Source: Cacconaster sp045599325
GTDB taxonomy: Bacteria > Bacteroidota > Bacteroidia > Bacteroidales > UBA932
Direction of reading: 5' to 3'
Assembly (NCBI GenBank): GCA_045599325.1
Contig: JAZRVT010000021.1
Coordinates: 1-64,000, forward strand
Length of the DNA stretch: 64,000 nucleotides
The notes beneath the pieces are model-generated. The model ran no database searches. It saw nothing but the letters and a program-made list of their open reading frames with translations, and was not told where the DNA came from. A program made the position numbers and the translations under genes. Below, piece by piece: positions 1 to 8,488 of the stretch (positions within the stretch are counted from its first letter, which is position 1; every line of letters starts with the position of its first letter).

Positions 1-190
1 CTCTCCATAGCGCAAATATATAACAGGTTTCATTAAAAAACAACAAAAGCGGCAAATTGTTGTATGAACATACATTGTCAAATAATTGCTTGAGGACGAT
101 GCAGCGAAAATCGGGCAGAGCGCCGCACCCGACGGAGTCAATAAGTTTTTCCGGCTACTACCCCCTCGGCTTGGGGTAGTAGCGGAGACC

Positions 191-625
191 GGGCCGCGTT
201 AGCAGCGGCCGGCACGCAAACCAGCGGAGCGTCACGGCATAGCGCCGCCCACATCAGGGCAAGAAGTGCAGGAACCGCTGTTTTACACTTCGTGATACGC
301 TCCGACGGGGCAAGAAGTACAGGAAGCCCCGAATTGCACTTCTCAGATGGTCTGGGAACCGCGGGAGGTGCGGAATGAGCAAATCTGTACTTCTTGAGCC
401 GCCTTGATCGGTCTGGCCCAGGGCGGCGCGTGCGGAGGCCTGGTGGAGCGAGCCTGCGTTTGCGGGACATGGCCGCGTTTGTAGCGGCCGGCACGCAAAC
501 CAGCGGAGCGCCACGGCAAAGCGCCGCCCACATCAGGGCAAGAAGTGCAGGAAGCCCTGAATTGCACTTCCCAGATGGTCTGGGAACTGCGGGAGGTGCA
601 GAAAGACCAAATCTGCACTTCTTGA
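191..625. repeat. Large direct duplication, two blocks
   Basis: About 191-274 recurs nearly identically at 469-554 (shared core GGCCGGCACGCAAACCAGCG), and 314-397 recurs at 542-625, including the sequence between palindromic units (AGATGGTCTGGGAAC). The order of parts is the same in both blocks, except that the first block has one extra 51-base unit. This points to segmental duplication of a module made of a leader plus palindromic units. Confidence 0.85.
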
Positions 626-714
626 GGCCTACGGGGTGCGCCGGAGGTGCAGAATGACCGATTTTACACTTCCTGTGCTGCTCCGGAGGTGCAGAAACGC
701 CGGTTTTGCACTTC
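263..714. repeat. Seven 29-base imperfect palindromes
   Basis: Units start at 263, 314, 365, 542, 593, 644 and 686, and every one is exactly 29 bases. Each begins GAAGTGCA or GAGGTGCA (minor variants) and ends with TGCACTTC or a close variant, leaving about 13 variable central bases, so each can fold as a stem-loop on either strand. Starts are 51 bases apart within each block, and 42 for the last pair. The centres vary more than the arms, which suggests the arms matter. The family is not one I recognise. Confidence 0.8.
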
Positions 715-791
715 TTGCCTTTCAATCGGGGGAGCTTTGGCCTGATACTCCCCAGAAATGCTTGTAAATCAGTGATTCGGGGGAATTTGAA

Positions 792-871
792 GGCAAAATC
801 GCCCGGCCTGGCAAAATCGCCCCGCCCGGTCTGGCAAAGCCGCCGGCCTGGCAAAAACATCCGGCCCGGCA
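792..871. repeat. Degenerate GGCCTGGCAAAA tandem repeat
   Basis: Four successive units of about 18-23 bases each start GGCAAA and end in a C/G-rich stretch such as CGCCCGGCCT. They are imperfect in length and sequence. No function is evident. Confidence 0.6.
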
Positions 872-1042
872 ATAGACAATGGTGAGGCAGCAAAGCGGAG
901 CCCGGCATCATCCGTCGGAAAGTGCGGAAATATTTGCCGGGCGCCTAAATATGCTGCAATGCGTGAGATGAATCTGGCAGAGTCTGTCATAGACCTGCAA
1001 AGCGGCCCGCTTCGCGACTGGCTGCCGCCATTCATCCGTGCT

Positions 1043-1077
1043 AAAAAAAGGAGATGACTCTTTTCGAATCATCTCCT
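1043..1077 (-). terminator. Terminator of tRNA-Lys
   Basis: Read on the minus strand, a perfect 9-bp stem (AGGAGATGA with TCATCTCCT) is followed by seven T residues. It begins two bases after the tRNA 3' end, which is the expected place for a Rho-independent terminator. Confidence 0.85.
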
Positions 1078-1078
1078 G

Positions 1079-1151
1079 TGCTCCCTCAGGGGCTCGAACC
1101 CTGGACCCCAACATTAAGAGTGTCGTGCTCTACCAACTGAGCTAAGGAAGC
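1079..1151 (-). tRNA. tRNA-Lys(CUU)
   Basis: On the minus strand this folds as a standard cloverleaf: acceptor GCTTCCT with AGGGAGC, D stem GCTC/GAGC, anticodon stem CGACA/TGTTG, loop CTCTTAA with anticodon CTT (Lys, codon AAG), and T arm CAGGG-TTCGAGC-CCCTG. The discriminator is A and no CCA is encoded. A TTTG-N19-TACATTTG promoter lies just upstream and a terminator just downstream, so it is a single-gene transcript. Confidence 0.95.
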
Positions 1152-1171
1152 GTCCTTTCGTTTTGGGACTG

Positions 1172-1202
1172 CAAATGTATGCATTAATTTTGACTAACCA
1201 AA
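1172..1202 (-). promoter_or_regulatory. tRNA-Lys promoter
   Basis: The minus strand reads TTTG (1202-1199), 19 bases, then TACATTTG (1179-1172). This matches the Bacteroidetes primary sigma consensus TTTG-N19-TAnnTTTG, about 20 bases before the mature tRNA 5' end. Confidence 0.8.
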
Positions 1203-1221
1203 AAAAAATCGAGTTTTTTCA

Positions 1222-1229
1222 TACCTTTG
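1222..1229 (+). promoter_or_regulatory. -7 box TACCTTTG of the HAD gene
   Basis: TACCTTTG ends 7 bases before the ATG at 1237, so transcription should begin at or almost at the start codon and the mRNA would be leaderless or nearly so. No good TTTG is seen at the usual -33 distance. Confidence 0.6.
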
Positions 1230-1236
1230 CGGCGCA

Positions 1237-1836
1237 ATGGTCAAAAATATAATATTCGATTACGGCGGCGTTCTCCTTGACTGGAACCCGCATTATCTCT
1301 ACGACGGGGTTTTCGGCAGCGCGGAGAAGGCAGAGTGGTTTCTGAAGAACGTCTGCACTTATGAGTGGAACCAGCAGCACGACAACGGCAAGCCTGTGGC
1401 AGAGGGGACGCAGGAGCTTGTGGACCTCTATCCTGAATGGGAGAGGGAGATCCGGATGTACTACGGCTGCTTCAAGCAGATGATGGGCGGACAGATCCCT
1501 GGTATGGAGGAACTGCTCAGGGAGCTGAAGGAGAGGGGATACCGCATCTTCGGCCTGACGAACTGGTCTGATGAGACTTTCTCGCTGGTCCGGAACGACT
1601 ATCCGATAATCGCTCTGATCGAGGATATGGTTGTCTCTGGCCAGGAGCATCTGATGAAGCCGGACAGGCGGATATTCGAACTGGCGGTCAGCCGTTTCGG
1701 AGTGAAGCCTGAGGAGACTCTCTTTGTCGATGACAATCAGTATAATGTGGACGCTGCGCGCGCGCTCGGTCTGAGCGGCGTGCGTTTCACCGGTGCGGAT
1801 AACCTGCGCGAGGCTATTTTACGGAATCAATTCTGA
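1237..1836 (+). CDS. HAD-family phosphatase (YihX-like)
   Basis: A 199-residue cytosolic haloacid dehalogenase-type hydrolase. Motif I is FDYGGVLLDWN near the N terminus, motif II the GLTNWS segment, motif III the Lys in MKPDRRIFE, and motif IV LFVDDNQYNVDAA. Such enzymes form an aspartyl-phosphate intermediate. The closest family pattern is subfamily IA variant 3, which includes glucose-1-phosphate phosphatase YihX, but the substrate cannot be read from sequence. There is a TACCTTTG box just before the ATG. The 3' end overlaps the convergent VanX-type gene by 23 bases. Confidence 0.85.
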   Translation: MVKNIIFDYGGVLLDWNPHYLYDGVFGSAEKAEWFLKNVCTYEWNQQHDNGKPVAEGTQELVDLYPEWEREIRMYYGCFKQMMGGQIPGMEELLRELKERGYRIFGLTNWSDETFSLVRNDYPIIALIEDMVVSGQEHLMKPDRRIFELAVSRFGVKPEETLFVDDNQYNVDAARALGLSGVRFTGADNLREAILRNQF

Positions 1837-2551
1837 CAGGGAAGGTGAAGTAGGTGCCCGGGTACGGCTCGTTCTTGAGCGTGAAGTGCCACCACTCTTC
1901 AGGGATTGTCTTGAATCCTGCCGCGAACATCGCCTCGTTGAGGATTTCGCGGTTGCGCTTCTGCTCGGGCGTGAGGTCCGGGAAGTCATCGTGCGAGCGG
2001 TCGCCGAAATAGTCGAAGACGCCTCCCATATCGACCTCCTTTCCTGTGGCCATATCAAACAGGGTGAGGTCCACCGTGCTGCCGCGGCTGTGGCCTGAGC
2101 GGTGGGCTATGAATCCGATGTCGAAGAGTATGGATTTGTCGACGTCAGGATAGAAATAGGCCTTTGTGAGGGTGTCCGTGAGATTCTTTGCCCAGCGCTC
2201 GAAATGGTTGACCGCAGTCTGCGGGCGGTAGGTGTCGTAAATCTTTATGCGGTATCCCTTCGACTTGAGGTCGTCGCTGGCCTTCTTCAGCGCGGCTGCT
2301 GCCTCTTTTGTGATCAGCGCCACCGGCTCGTCATAGCCGTCGACACGTGCGCCGACGAAATTGAATGTGGAGTGGTATCGGATCTCGAGGATGGCGTCAG
2401 GTATCACATCTGTAAGCACTACGAATCCGGAGGCGTCCCATTCCGGCCCTTTCTGAGAGGCTGAGCTCTGTGCGGAGGCGCCGCAGCTTCCTGCCAGGAG
2501 ACAGGCGGCGAGCAGCGGAACGATCAGTGAGGCAATGTTTCTTCTGGTCAT
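1814..2551 (-). CDS. VanX-type D-alanyl-D-alanine dipeptidase lipoprotein
   Basis: A 245-residue M15D zinc peptidase that cleaves D-Ala-D-Ala. The start at 2551 was chosen because it gives a lipoprotein signal (LLAGSC, lipid Cys23), whereas a longer frame upstream adds an implausible N terminus. Zn-binding and catalytic residues are visible: SxHxxGxxxD with His154 and Asp161, then EEWWH with Glu219 and His222. Being exported and lipidated, it probably digests peptidoglycan-derived dipeptide in the periplasm rather than conferring vancomycin resistance, and no vanHA genes are nearby. It converges with the HAD gene. Confidence 0.88.
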   Translation of the reverse strand: MTRRNIASLIVPLLAACLLAGSCGASAQSSASQKGPEWDASGFVVLTDVIPDAILEIRYHSTFNFVGARVDGYDEPVALITKEAAAALKKASDDLKSKGYRIKIYDTYRPQTAVNHFERWAKNLTDTLTKAYFYPDVDKSILFDIGFIAHRSGHSRGSTVDLTLFDMATGKEVDMGGVFDYFGDRSHDDFPDLTPEQKRNREILNEAMFAAGFKTIPEEWWHFTLKNEPYPGTYFTFPVRIDSVK

Positions 2552-2562
2552 AATTTCAAGTC

Positions 2563-2594
2563 TTTGTGCAAATTTAATCAAATTTGTATATTTG
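2563..2594 (+). promoter_or_regulatory. Promoter of the HerA-like gene
   Basis: TTTG (2563-2566), 20 bases, then TATATTTG (2587-2594). This matches the Bacteroidetes consensus and leaves a leader of about 25 bases before the ATG at 2626. Confidence 0.7.
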
Positions 2595-2625
2595 TAAGAT
2601 GATAAATGACTAAAACCGTTTCGAT

Positions 2626-4254
2626 ATGTATACAGACGAACAGCAATTCTATATCGCCCACAGCAACGAGGGGCCGATCTATCTTCTTGGCAATATGGCA
2701 AACCGCCACGGTCTGATCGCAGGTGCGACCGGTACCGGAAAGACCGTCACTCTCCAGGTGATTGCGGAGAGTTTCTCACAGGCAGGAGTCCCTTGCTTCA
2801 TGGCCGATATGAAGGGCGACCTTTCGGGCATCAGCCAGAAAGGCGCTATGAGCAGCTTCATCGAGAAGCGCTGCCCTGAATTCGGAATAGAGAACCCTCA
2901 GTTCGCGGGCTGTCCGACCCGCTTCTTCGACGTGTTCGGGGAGCAGGGCTGGCCGATGCGCGCAACGGTCTCGGCTATGGGGCCGCAGCTGCTCGCAAGG
3001 CTTATGGGTCTGACAGAGGTGCAGGCGGGCGTGCTCAACGCTGTCTTCCGCATAGCTGACGACAACAACCTGCTGCTGATAGACATCAAGGACCTCAAGC
3101 TGATGCTCGACTTCGTCGGCAAGAATGCGGCCAAGTATACAACTGAATACGGCAACATCGCCCCGGCCAGCATAGGTGCCATCCAGCGCTCGCTGCTCCA
3201 GATAGAGAGCGAAGGCGGCGACAAGTTCTTCGGAGAGCCTTCCTTCGACATCGAGGACCTGCTCGCAGTGGAGGACGGCCGCGGCGTGATGAACGTGCTT
3301 GCAGCGGACAAGCTGATGCTTAACCCGAAGCTCTATTCGACTTACCTGCTCTGGCTGATGACCGAACTCTACAGCCGCCTGCCTGAGGTGGGCGACCTCG
3401 AGAAGCCGAAGCTGGTGTTCTTCTTCGATGAGGCCCATATGCTCTTCGAAGACACCTCCAAGGCGCTGGTGGACAAGATCGAGCAGGTCATCCGTCTCAT
3501 CCGCTCCAAGGGTGTGGGCATATATTTCATCACCCAGGTCCCGAGCGACGTCCCTGCAAATGTGCTCGGCCAGCTCGGCAACAGGGTGCAGCACGCGCTC
3601 CGCGCCTTCACTCCACAGGACCAGAAGGCAGTCCGCGCTGCTGCCCAGACATTCCGCGTGAACCCTAACTTCAATACTGAAGATACCATTATGGACCTCG
3701 GCACTGGCGAGGCGCTCGTATCATTCCTCGACGAGAAGGGTGCTCCAAGCGTCGTGCAGCGTGCAAAGATTCTCTTCCCGCTCAGCCAGATAGGCGCCAT
3801 TTCAGAGGGCCAGAGACTCGATGTCCAGAACAGCGCTCCTGCCAGGATCAAGCAGTACAAGGAGTTCTTCGACCGCGAGAGCGCCTACGAAATCCTCACC
3901 GAGGTGAACCAGGAGCTCGAGAAGGCGAAGGCTGCAGAAGAAGAGGCCAAGGCAAAAGAGAAGGAACAGGCCGCTAAGGAAAAGGCTGAGAAGAAGTCCG
4001 GATCCAAGAAGAAGGGCAGCGGTCTGAGCCGCACGATTCTCGGCACCCTGATCGGAGCTGCGGCGACAAGCTTCGCCCGCAGTATGGGCACACAGGTCGC
4101 AAAGAAGGTGGGCACATCCAAGTCAAGCTCCACCAAGAAGAGCACCTCCACCAAGAAGTCCAACGACTCCATCCTCGGCAAGGCCGCACAGTCAGCGGCC
4201 AACAGCGCGGCAAGAAAAGTCACTACTGAAATTCTGAACAGCATCCTCAAGTGA
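2626..4254 (+). CDS. HerA/DUF853-like ATPase (YjgR type)
   Basis: A 542-residue P-loop ATPase of the HerA-FtsK superfamily. Walker A is GATGTGKT at residues 33-40, Walker B is LVFFFDEAH with Asp268-Glu269, and the region around residues 290-340 fits the DUF853 helicase-like core. The tail (about 430-542) is different: a Glu/Lys/Ala-rich coiled-coil stretch followed by a Lys/Ser-rich, basic low-complexity segment that could bind nucleic acid. The role is not established; the family is often called a putative DNA translocase. Its TGA stop shares a base with the ATG of the next gene, so the two are probably translationally coupled. Confidence 0.85.
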   Translation: MYTDEQQFYIAHSNEGPIYLLGNMANRHGLIAGATGTGKTVTLQVIAESFSQAGVPCFMADMKGDLSGISQKGAMSSFIEKRCPEFGIENPQFAGCPTRFFDVFGEQGWPMRATVSAMGPQLLARLMGLTEVQAGVLNAVFRIADDNNLLLIDIKDLKLMLDFVGKNAAKYTTEYGNIAPASIGAIQRSLLQIESEGGDKFFGEPSFDIEDLLAVEDGRGVMNVLAADKLMLNPKLYSTYLLWLMTELYSRLPEVGDLEKPKLVFFFDEAHMLFEDTSKALVDKIEQVIRLIRSKGVGIYFITQVPSDVPANVLGQLGNRVQHALRAFTPQDQKAVRAAAQTFRVNPNFNTEDTIMDLGTGEALVSFLDEKGAPSVVQRAKILFPLSQIGAISEGQRLDVQNSAPARIKQYKEFFDRESAYEILTEVNQELEKAKAAEEEAKAKEKEQAAKEKAEKKSGSKKKGSGLSRTILGTLIGAAATSFARSMGTQVAKKVGTSKSSSTKKSTSTKKSNDSILGKAAQSAANSAARKVTTEILNSILK

Positions 4255-6056
4255 TGCGGACGCTGCGGTCCATAACCCTGGCATTCCTCGCATTATGCCT
4301 CTCTGTCCCTGCGTATGCGCAGTGGAAGGGAGACGTAAGTGTTGAAGGGGGATGGAACTTTGACGAGAACTGGATTGAAAAGACCTCATTCAACATCGCA
4401 TATGACGGACAGGGACGCTTCTACTCCTCATTCGACTTCAGCCAGTCATTGAAGAAAGAGCAGAAGGATATCCTCGATGCCATCACCGACTACCGCACCG
4501 GAAAACTGATTTCCGCCGTCACGGTGAACTACCAGCGTCCGGACACGAGGGAGATTGGGTCCAATCTGGTCCTTGGTTTCCGTCCCGGAAAACAGGATGA
4601 CCTCAGCCTAACTCTCCAATACGGTTCCAAACGGGTCAAAACCACTTCCACGGCCATATATGTCAAGGACTTTGAGGATGACGGCGAAGAAAAGGACCCT
4701 CTGCCGTTCAACCAGGTGGAAGGACGTATGGAGTCCGGCCTGCAGGAGAACGACACCGACAATTCGGAACGCAGCGGGATAGCAAGACTGCGCTACATCC
4801 ACAAATTCCTGAATCACGGAAGCTCAGTCTCAGCATATCTGTCGCTGGAGTACCAACCGAATGAAAAGGAAGAGCGCCGCACCCTGATGGGCGACTATTT
4901 TTCAAAGGAGATCGACTACAGGATCACTCCATTCACGCACACTGACTCATTGATCGCCGGTGTACGCTATGAAGACCCGATGCTTTTCGGCGTAAGCCGG
5001 CTGAAAGGAGCTGCGGGCATCGATTTCAAAGGTATCTCCACCCTGGACCACTATGGCGGCGAGGTCCTGGACCCGCAGACTGGGCAATGGCGCGACAGCA
5101 CCAGAATCACTGCCGACTATTCCTATGAGGCGGTGTCAATCGTGCCTTTCGTCACTGCTACATACAGTCTTCCGAAGTTCGATTTCCTGCTTGACCTGAG
5201 GGGGGGGCACTGCGGAGAGATTGTCCAGCTTGTGTCGAAAATCGATGCGGGCAGTGACATTATCGAAGACTTCGATTTCGGAATGACACTCGGCACTGCC
5301 TGGCGGATTGCAGAAGGCCACAGGCTGAGCCTTGGCTACCTCCGGTTCATGAAGCGCCCTGAATACAGGAAACTGACCGGAATGCTGACCGTTGGTCCTT
5401 CCGAGAACCAGTACTATATCGGAAACCCGGAGCTCAGGCCATATCCGACAAACCGTCTGACACTCGCTTACTCGCTTGCCTGGAAAGCGCTCGAGATAAG
5501 GCCGTCCATCTCCTATGAATATATGCCAGGCAAGTTCGAGCAGGTGCTCTATGTCCTCACCCCCGAACAGAGGAAGAAACTGGGCAGCGCTGCTGAAAAC
5601 ATCTCAGTCTATACCTGGATCAACTCGGCCAGGCAGTGGGCCCATCACTATGTGCTGGAGGCCAGATGGAAAGGGGACTGGTTCAACGCCGATCTCACCG
5701 GAAAGATCAACCGCAACATCTTCGAGTACCGCGACTCGGACCCTTCCAGAGCGCTGGACTGGAAAGTGGAGGGAGGCGCCTCATTCGGGCTCCCGCTGCA
5801 GTTCACCATCTCCGCACGGGCATCCTACCAGAGCGAGCTGCGTACGGCGTATGCCCGCTATGACGACTATGTGAACGCCGCACTCAGGCTCACCAAGGCC
5901 TTCGCCCACGGCATCACTGTCTTTGTCGAGGGGCGCGACCTCTTCGATGACGTTCTGGAAATTGAGACCCTTTCTGCGACCCGCGACTACAGCAGCACTG
6001 AAACCATCTACTATTACCGCAGAGCCCTGGCAGCGGGGGTGAAATGGAGTTTCTGA
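4254..6056 (+). CDS. Outer-membrane beta-barrel protein
   Basis: About 600 residues with a Sec signal peptide ending AYAQ, then alternating amphipathic strands and a C-terminal aromatic residue (WSF), typical of barrels inserted by BAM. It resembles the barrel half of TonB-dependent receptors (OMP_b-brl_3 type), but I see neither a plug domain nor a carboxypeptidase-like N-terminal domain. It starts inside the stop codon of the HerA-like ATPase (TGATG), and its last 13 bases overlap a possible start of the next gene. This suggests one operon, although the proteins have no known link. The cargo is unknown. Confidence 0.75.
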   Translation: MRTLRSITLAFLALCLSVPAYAQWKGDVSVEGGWNFDENWIEKTSFNIAYDGQGRFYSSFDFSQSLKKEQKDILDAITDYRTGKLISAVTVNYQRPDTREIGSNLVLGFRPGKQDDLSLTLQYGSKRVKTTSTAIYVKDFEDDGEEKDPLPFNQVEGRMESGLQENDTDNSERSGIARLRYIHKFLNHGSSVSAYLSLEYQPNEKEERRTLMGDYFSKEIDYRITPFTHTDSLIAGVRYEDPMLFGVSRLKGAAGIDFKGISTLDHYGGEVLDPQTGQWRDSTRITADYSYEAVSIVPFVTATYSLPKFDFLLDLRGGHCGEIVQLVSKIDAGSDIIEDFDFGMTLGTAWRIAEGHRLSLGYLRFMKRPEYRKLTGMLTVGPSENQYYIGNPELRPYPTNRLTLAYSLAWKALEIRPSISYEYMPGKFEQVLYVLTPEQRKKLGSAAENISVYTWINSARQWAHHYVLEARWKGDWFNADLTGKINRNIFEYRDSDPSRALDWKVEGGASFGLPLQFTISARASYQSELRTAYARYDDYVNAALRLTKAFAHGITVFVEGRDLFDDVLEIETLSATRDYSSTETIYYYRRALAAGVKWSF

Positions 6057-6472
6057 AAATGCTAATGAAAAGTGGCGCTGTGAAGCAGATTGAAGTTGTG
6101 GCGGCTGTGATACGGCGGGGCGGGGAGATCTTCGCTACGCAGCGCGGCTACGGCGATTTCAAGGACTGGTGGGAGTTTCCTGGCGGCAAGATAGAGGCCG
6201 GAGAGACACCGCAGCAGGCTCTCGTGCGCGAGATCCGCGAGGAGCTGGATGCCGGAATCAGGGTGGGGGACCTTGTCAGCACTGTCGAGTACGACTATCC
6301 CGCCTTCCATCTGAAGATGCACTGTTTCTGGTGTGAACTGGCCTCCCCGGCGCTCCACCTCAATGAGCACGAGGCATCGCGCTGGCTTGACAGGGACTCA
6401 CTCTCCAGCGTGAAGTGGCTTCCCGCCGACGAAGAGATCCTGGGGGATGTCAGCAAGGCGCTTGAACAATGA
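6044..6472 (+). CDS. Nudix hydrolase (MutT-like)
   Basis: A 142-residue Nudix protein. The box begins GGKIEAGETPQQALVREI and continues REELDAG, matching Gx5Ex7REUxEExGU, and there is an FPGGK entrance as in MutT. It probably removes oxidised or other nucleoside triphosphates such as 8-oxo-dGTP. Two starts are possible: ATG 6044, which overlaps the upstream barrel gene by 13 bases, or the in-frame ATG at 6059, which avoids overlap. The domain itself begins near residue 15, so either is compatible. Confidence 0.85.
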   Translation: MEFLKMLMKSGAVKQIEVVAAVIRRGGEIFATQRGYGDFKDWWEFPGGKIEAGETPQQALVREIREELDAGIRVGDLVSTVEYDYPAFHLKMHCFWCELASPALHLNEHEASRWLDRDSLSSVKWLPADEEILGDVSKALEQ

Positions 6473-6625
6473 TAGATCAGTCGTAGACTTCGTGGTCATT
6501 GAAGTATCCCTTTCGCCATAATCCTTCCGTGCTTCCGGTCGTATGGCCATAGAGATGAAACCTGACAGGCGTGATAATCACGCCGGCCGCAGCGGCATTT
6601 TTTTCACAAGGATGATTCATTTTTG

Positions 6626-6633
6626 TATATTTG
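6626..6633 (+). promoter_or_regulatory. -7 box TATATTTG of the first C69 dipeptidase
   Basis: TATATTTG lies 20 bases before the ATG chosen at 6654. Together with the signal peptide this supports that start over an upstream in-frame ATG at 6543. Confidence 0.6.
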
Positions 6634-6653
6634 ACGAAAAATGCCCGTTTGCT

Positions 6654-8327
6654 ATGAAGAAAGTCCTTTTTTCAGCCTTATGCTTCCTTGCGGCCATCGT
6701 CCCTTCCTACAGGGTGCTGGCGTGCACTAATGTTATTGTCACCAAAGGCGCTTCTGCCGATGGTTCTGTGATGGTCTCCTATGCTGTCGATTCCCATCAG
6801 CTTTATGGAGAGCTCTATTATCATCCGGCCGCAGACTGGCCTGCAGGCTCGATGCTTGACATCTACAACTGGGACTCAGGTTTCTACGGCGGGCAGATCC
6901 CGCAGGCCGCACACACTTATCAGACGGTGGGCAATATGAACGAGCACCAGCTCATTATCTGTGAGACGACTTTCGGAGGACGCGAGGAACTCGCGAACCC
7001 TAATGCGGTCGCCGGCTACGGCACTCTCATATACGTCACTCTCCAGCGCGCAAAGAGCGCCCGCGAGGCAATAAAGGTCATTGACGGACTGCTGCAGAAC
7101 TACGGCTATATGGACGAAGGGGAGACTTTCTCCATCGCTGACAAGGATGAGTGCTGGATAATGGAGCTCGTCGGCAAGGGCGAGGGGAGGAAAGGCGGTG
7201 TATGGGTTGCCCGCAGGGTGCCTGACGGCTGCATCTGTGTCCACGCGAACCAGAGCAGGATCACCACTTTCCCTCTTGACGACCCTGAGAACTGCCTCTA
7301 TTCTCCGGACGTGATCAGTTTCGCACGTGAAAAGGGCTGGTTCAGCGGCCGCGATGAGGAGTTCAGTTTCCGCGAGGCCTACTGCCCGCTTGCCTGGGAC
7401 GGTCTCAGGGGCTGTGAGTCACGCACCTGGGCTGCGTTGAGGCTGCTTTGCGGCAAAGGCTTCGATGCTGACAGATACTGCAGCTTCGCTATGGGGTTCG
7501 ACCAGAATCCGGCCAGCTCGATGCCGCTGTTTGTGGAACCTGACCACAAGATCGGTCTCAAGGAGCTCGCTGACGTGATGAGGGACCATTATGAAGGCAC
7601 GCCGATGGATATGAGGGACAATGTGGCCGCCGGACCTTTCAGGCTTCCTTACCGCTGGCGTCCGATCTCGTTTGAGGTTGACGGCAAGGACTATGAATTC
7701 GAGAGGCCGATAGCCACCCAGCAGACAGGCTTCTGGTATATCTGCCAGAGCCGCAGCTGGCTTCCTGACGAAATCGGAGGGCTTTGCTGGTTCGGGGTGG
7801 ACGATGCCGCTACCAGTGCGCTGACTCCTTTCTATACGACGGTCAAATCTGTCCCTGAATGCTTTGCCGAAGGCAACGGCAATATGATGACATACAGCCC
7901 CACTTCAGCCTACTGGCTTTTCACCAAGGTGACCCATTTCGCATACCTGTTCTATGACAGGGTCGCGCCGGTCATACGGCAGCAGGCTGACCGGTATGAG
8001 AATGAGAACCTTGAACTCGTGAAAGAGGTGGATGCCAGAGCGCTGAAGATGCTGGAGTCGGGCAACGTCAACCAGGCAAAGGAGATGCTGACACGCTGGT
8101 GCGATGCCCGCTCAAGGTATCTCTTCGACTCCTGGACCTCCCTGGGAGAGTTCCTCCTCGTCAAGTATATGGACGGCAACGTCAAGCGGCAGAACGAAGA
8201 CGGCTCATTCAAGGACAACGGTTCAGGCAGCGGAATCCCGGCAATGCCGGAATGGCCGAAGTACCGCGAGGAGTGGCTGCGCAGCGTTGTCAGGGATTAC
8301 GGCAAGGCTGTCTGGGCCGGACTATAG
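6654..8327 (+). CDS. C69-family dipeptidase, secreted
   Basis: A 557-residue member of peptidase family C69 (U34, PepD-like), an N-terminal nucleophile hydrolase. The signal peptide ends at VLA and the next residue, Cys24 (CTNVIVTKGASADGS), is the family nucleophile. Removal of the signal would therefore also expose the active-site Cys. Conserved later blocks such as ETTFGGR and SRSWLPDEIGG match the family. It probably cleaves dipeptides in the periplasm. A second paralogue lies at 38034-39677. It stands directly upstream of the susC promoter with about 160 bases between. Confidence 0.88.
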   Translation: MKKVLFSALCFLAAIVPSYRVLACTNVIVTKGASADGSVMVSYAVDSHQLYGELYYHPAADWPAGSMLDIYNWDSGFYGGQIPQAAHTYQTVGNMNEHQLIICETTFGGREELANPNAVAGYGTLIYVTLQRAKSAREAIKVIDGLLQNYGYMDEGETFSIADKDECWIMELVGKGEGRKGGVWVARRVPDGCICVHANQSRITTFPLDDPENCLYSPDVISFAREKGWFSGRDEEFSFREAYCPLAWDGLRGCESRTWAALRLLCGKGFDADRYCSFAMGFDQNPASSMPLFVEPDHKIGLKELADVMRDHYEGTPMDMRDNVAAGPFRLPYRWRPISFEVDGKDYEFERPIATQQTGFWYICQSRSWLPDEIGGLCWFGVDDAATSALTPFYTTVKSVPECFAEGNGNMMTYSPTSAYWLFTKVTHFAYLFYDRVAPVIRQQADRYENENLELVKEVDARALKMLESGNVNQAKEMLTRWCDARSRYLFDSWTSLGEFLLVKYMDGNVKRQNEDGSFKDNGSGSGIPAMPEWPKYREEWLRSVVRDYGKAVWAGL

Positions 8328-8340
8328 GTTTTTTAAAATG

Positions 8341-8376
8341 TTTCGTTTTACTACAAATTAGTTTCGTTTGCGAAAC
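8341..8376 (+). promoter_or_regulatory. Candidate DeoR operator pair before susC
   Basis: Two copies of the motif TTTCGTTT start at 8341 and 8362, 21 bases apart, which is two helical turns. The second is part of a perfect inverted repeat, GTTTCG-TTTG-CGAAAC (8361-8376). The same motif forms a perfect palindrome before the deoR gene in this locus. The second site covers the expected -33 region of the susC promoter, so binding would be expected to repress. Confidence 0.6.
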
Positions 8377-8385
8377 ATAAATATC

Positions 8386-8446
8386 TATATTTGATTAATA
8401 TTCTTTTGTGGAAACGCAATTTTCTATTGTTTTTTAGTTATATTTG
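8386..8446 (+). promoter_or_regulatory. Two -7 boxes upstream of susC
   Basis: TATATTTG occurs at 8386-8393 and again at 8439-8446. The first has a TTTC at the -33 distance (8362-8365, N20) that lies in the operator. The second has no clear -33 element and would leave about 40 bases of leader before the ATG at 8489. Confidence 0.55.
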
Positions 8447-8488
8447 CCATTATGAAATCTTATTAACTAACACAATAACCACTCAAAG

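Larger units (their letters stand above)
1..1042. other. Gene-free 1-kb repeat island
   Basis: No convincing gene lies here. The first 100 bases are AT-rich, and the rest is GC-rich and built from repeats. A long open frame crosses it on the minus strand (about 138-911), but its translation is Pro/Arg/Cys-rich, mirrors the DNA repeats, lacks a recognisable domain or membrane segment, and has no promoter-like TAnnTTTG box before it. I treat the region as non-coding repeat DNA. It ends at the terminator of the minus-strand tRNA-Lys. Confidence 0.6.

Noticed and set aside
263..714. CRISPR array (29-base repeats with 22-base gaps)
   Set aside because: Repeats are imperfect with variable centres, the gaps are themselves duplicated rather than unique, and no cas genes are near.
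138..911. 257-codon minus-strand protein across the repeat island
   Set aside because: The translation only mirrors the DNA repeats, is Pro/Arg/Cys-rich with no domain or signal, and lacks a promoter box. Kept as a finding about repeats, not as a gene.
2102..2464. Plus-strand frame opposite the VanX-type gene
   Set aside because: Antisense of a gene with intact M15D motifs; no signal, promoter or domain.
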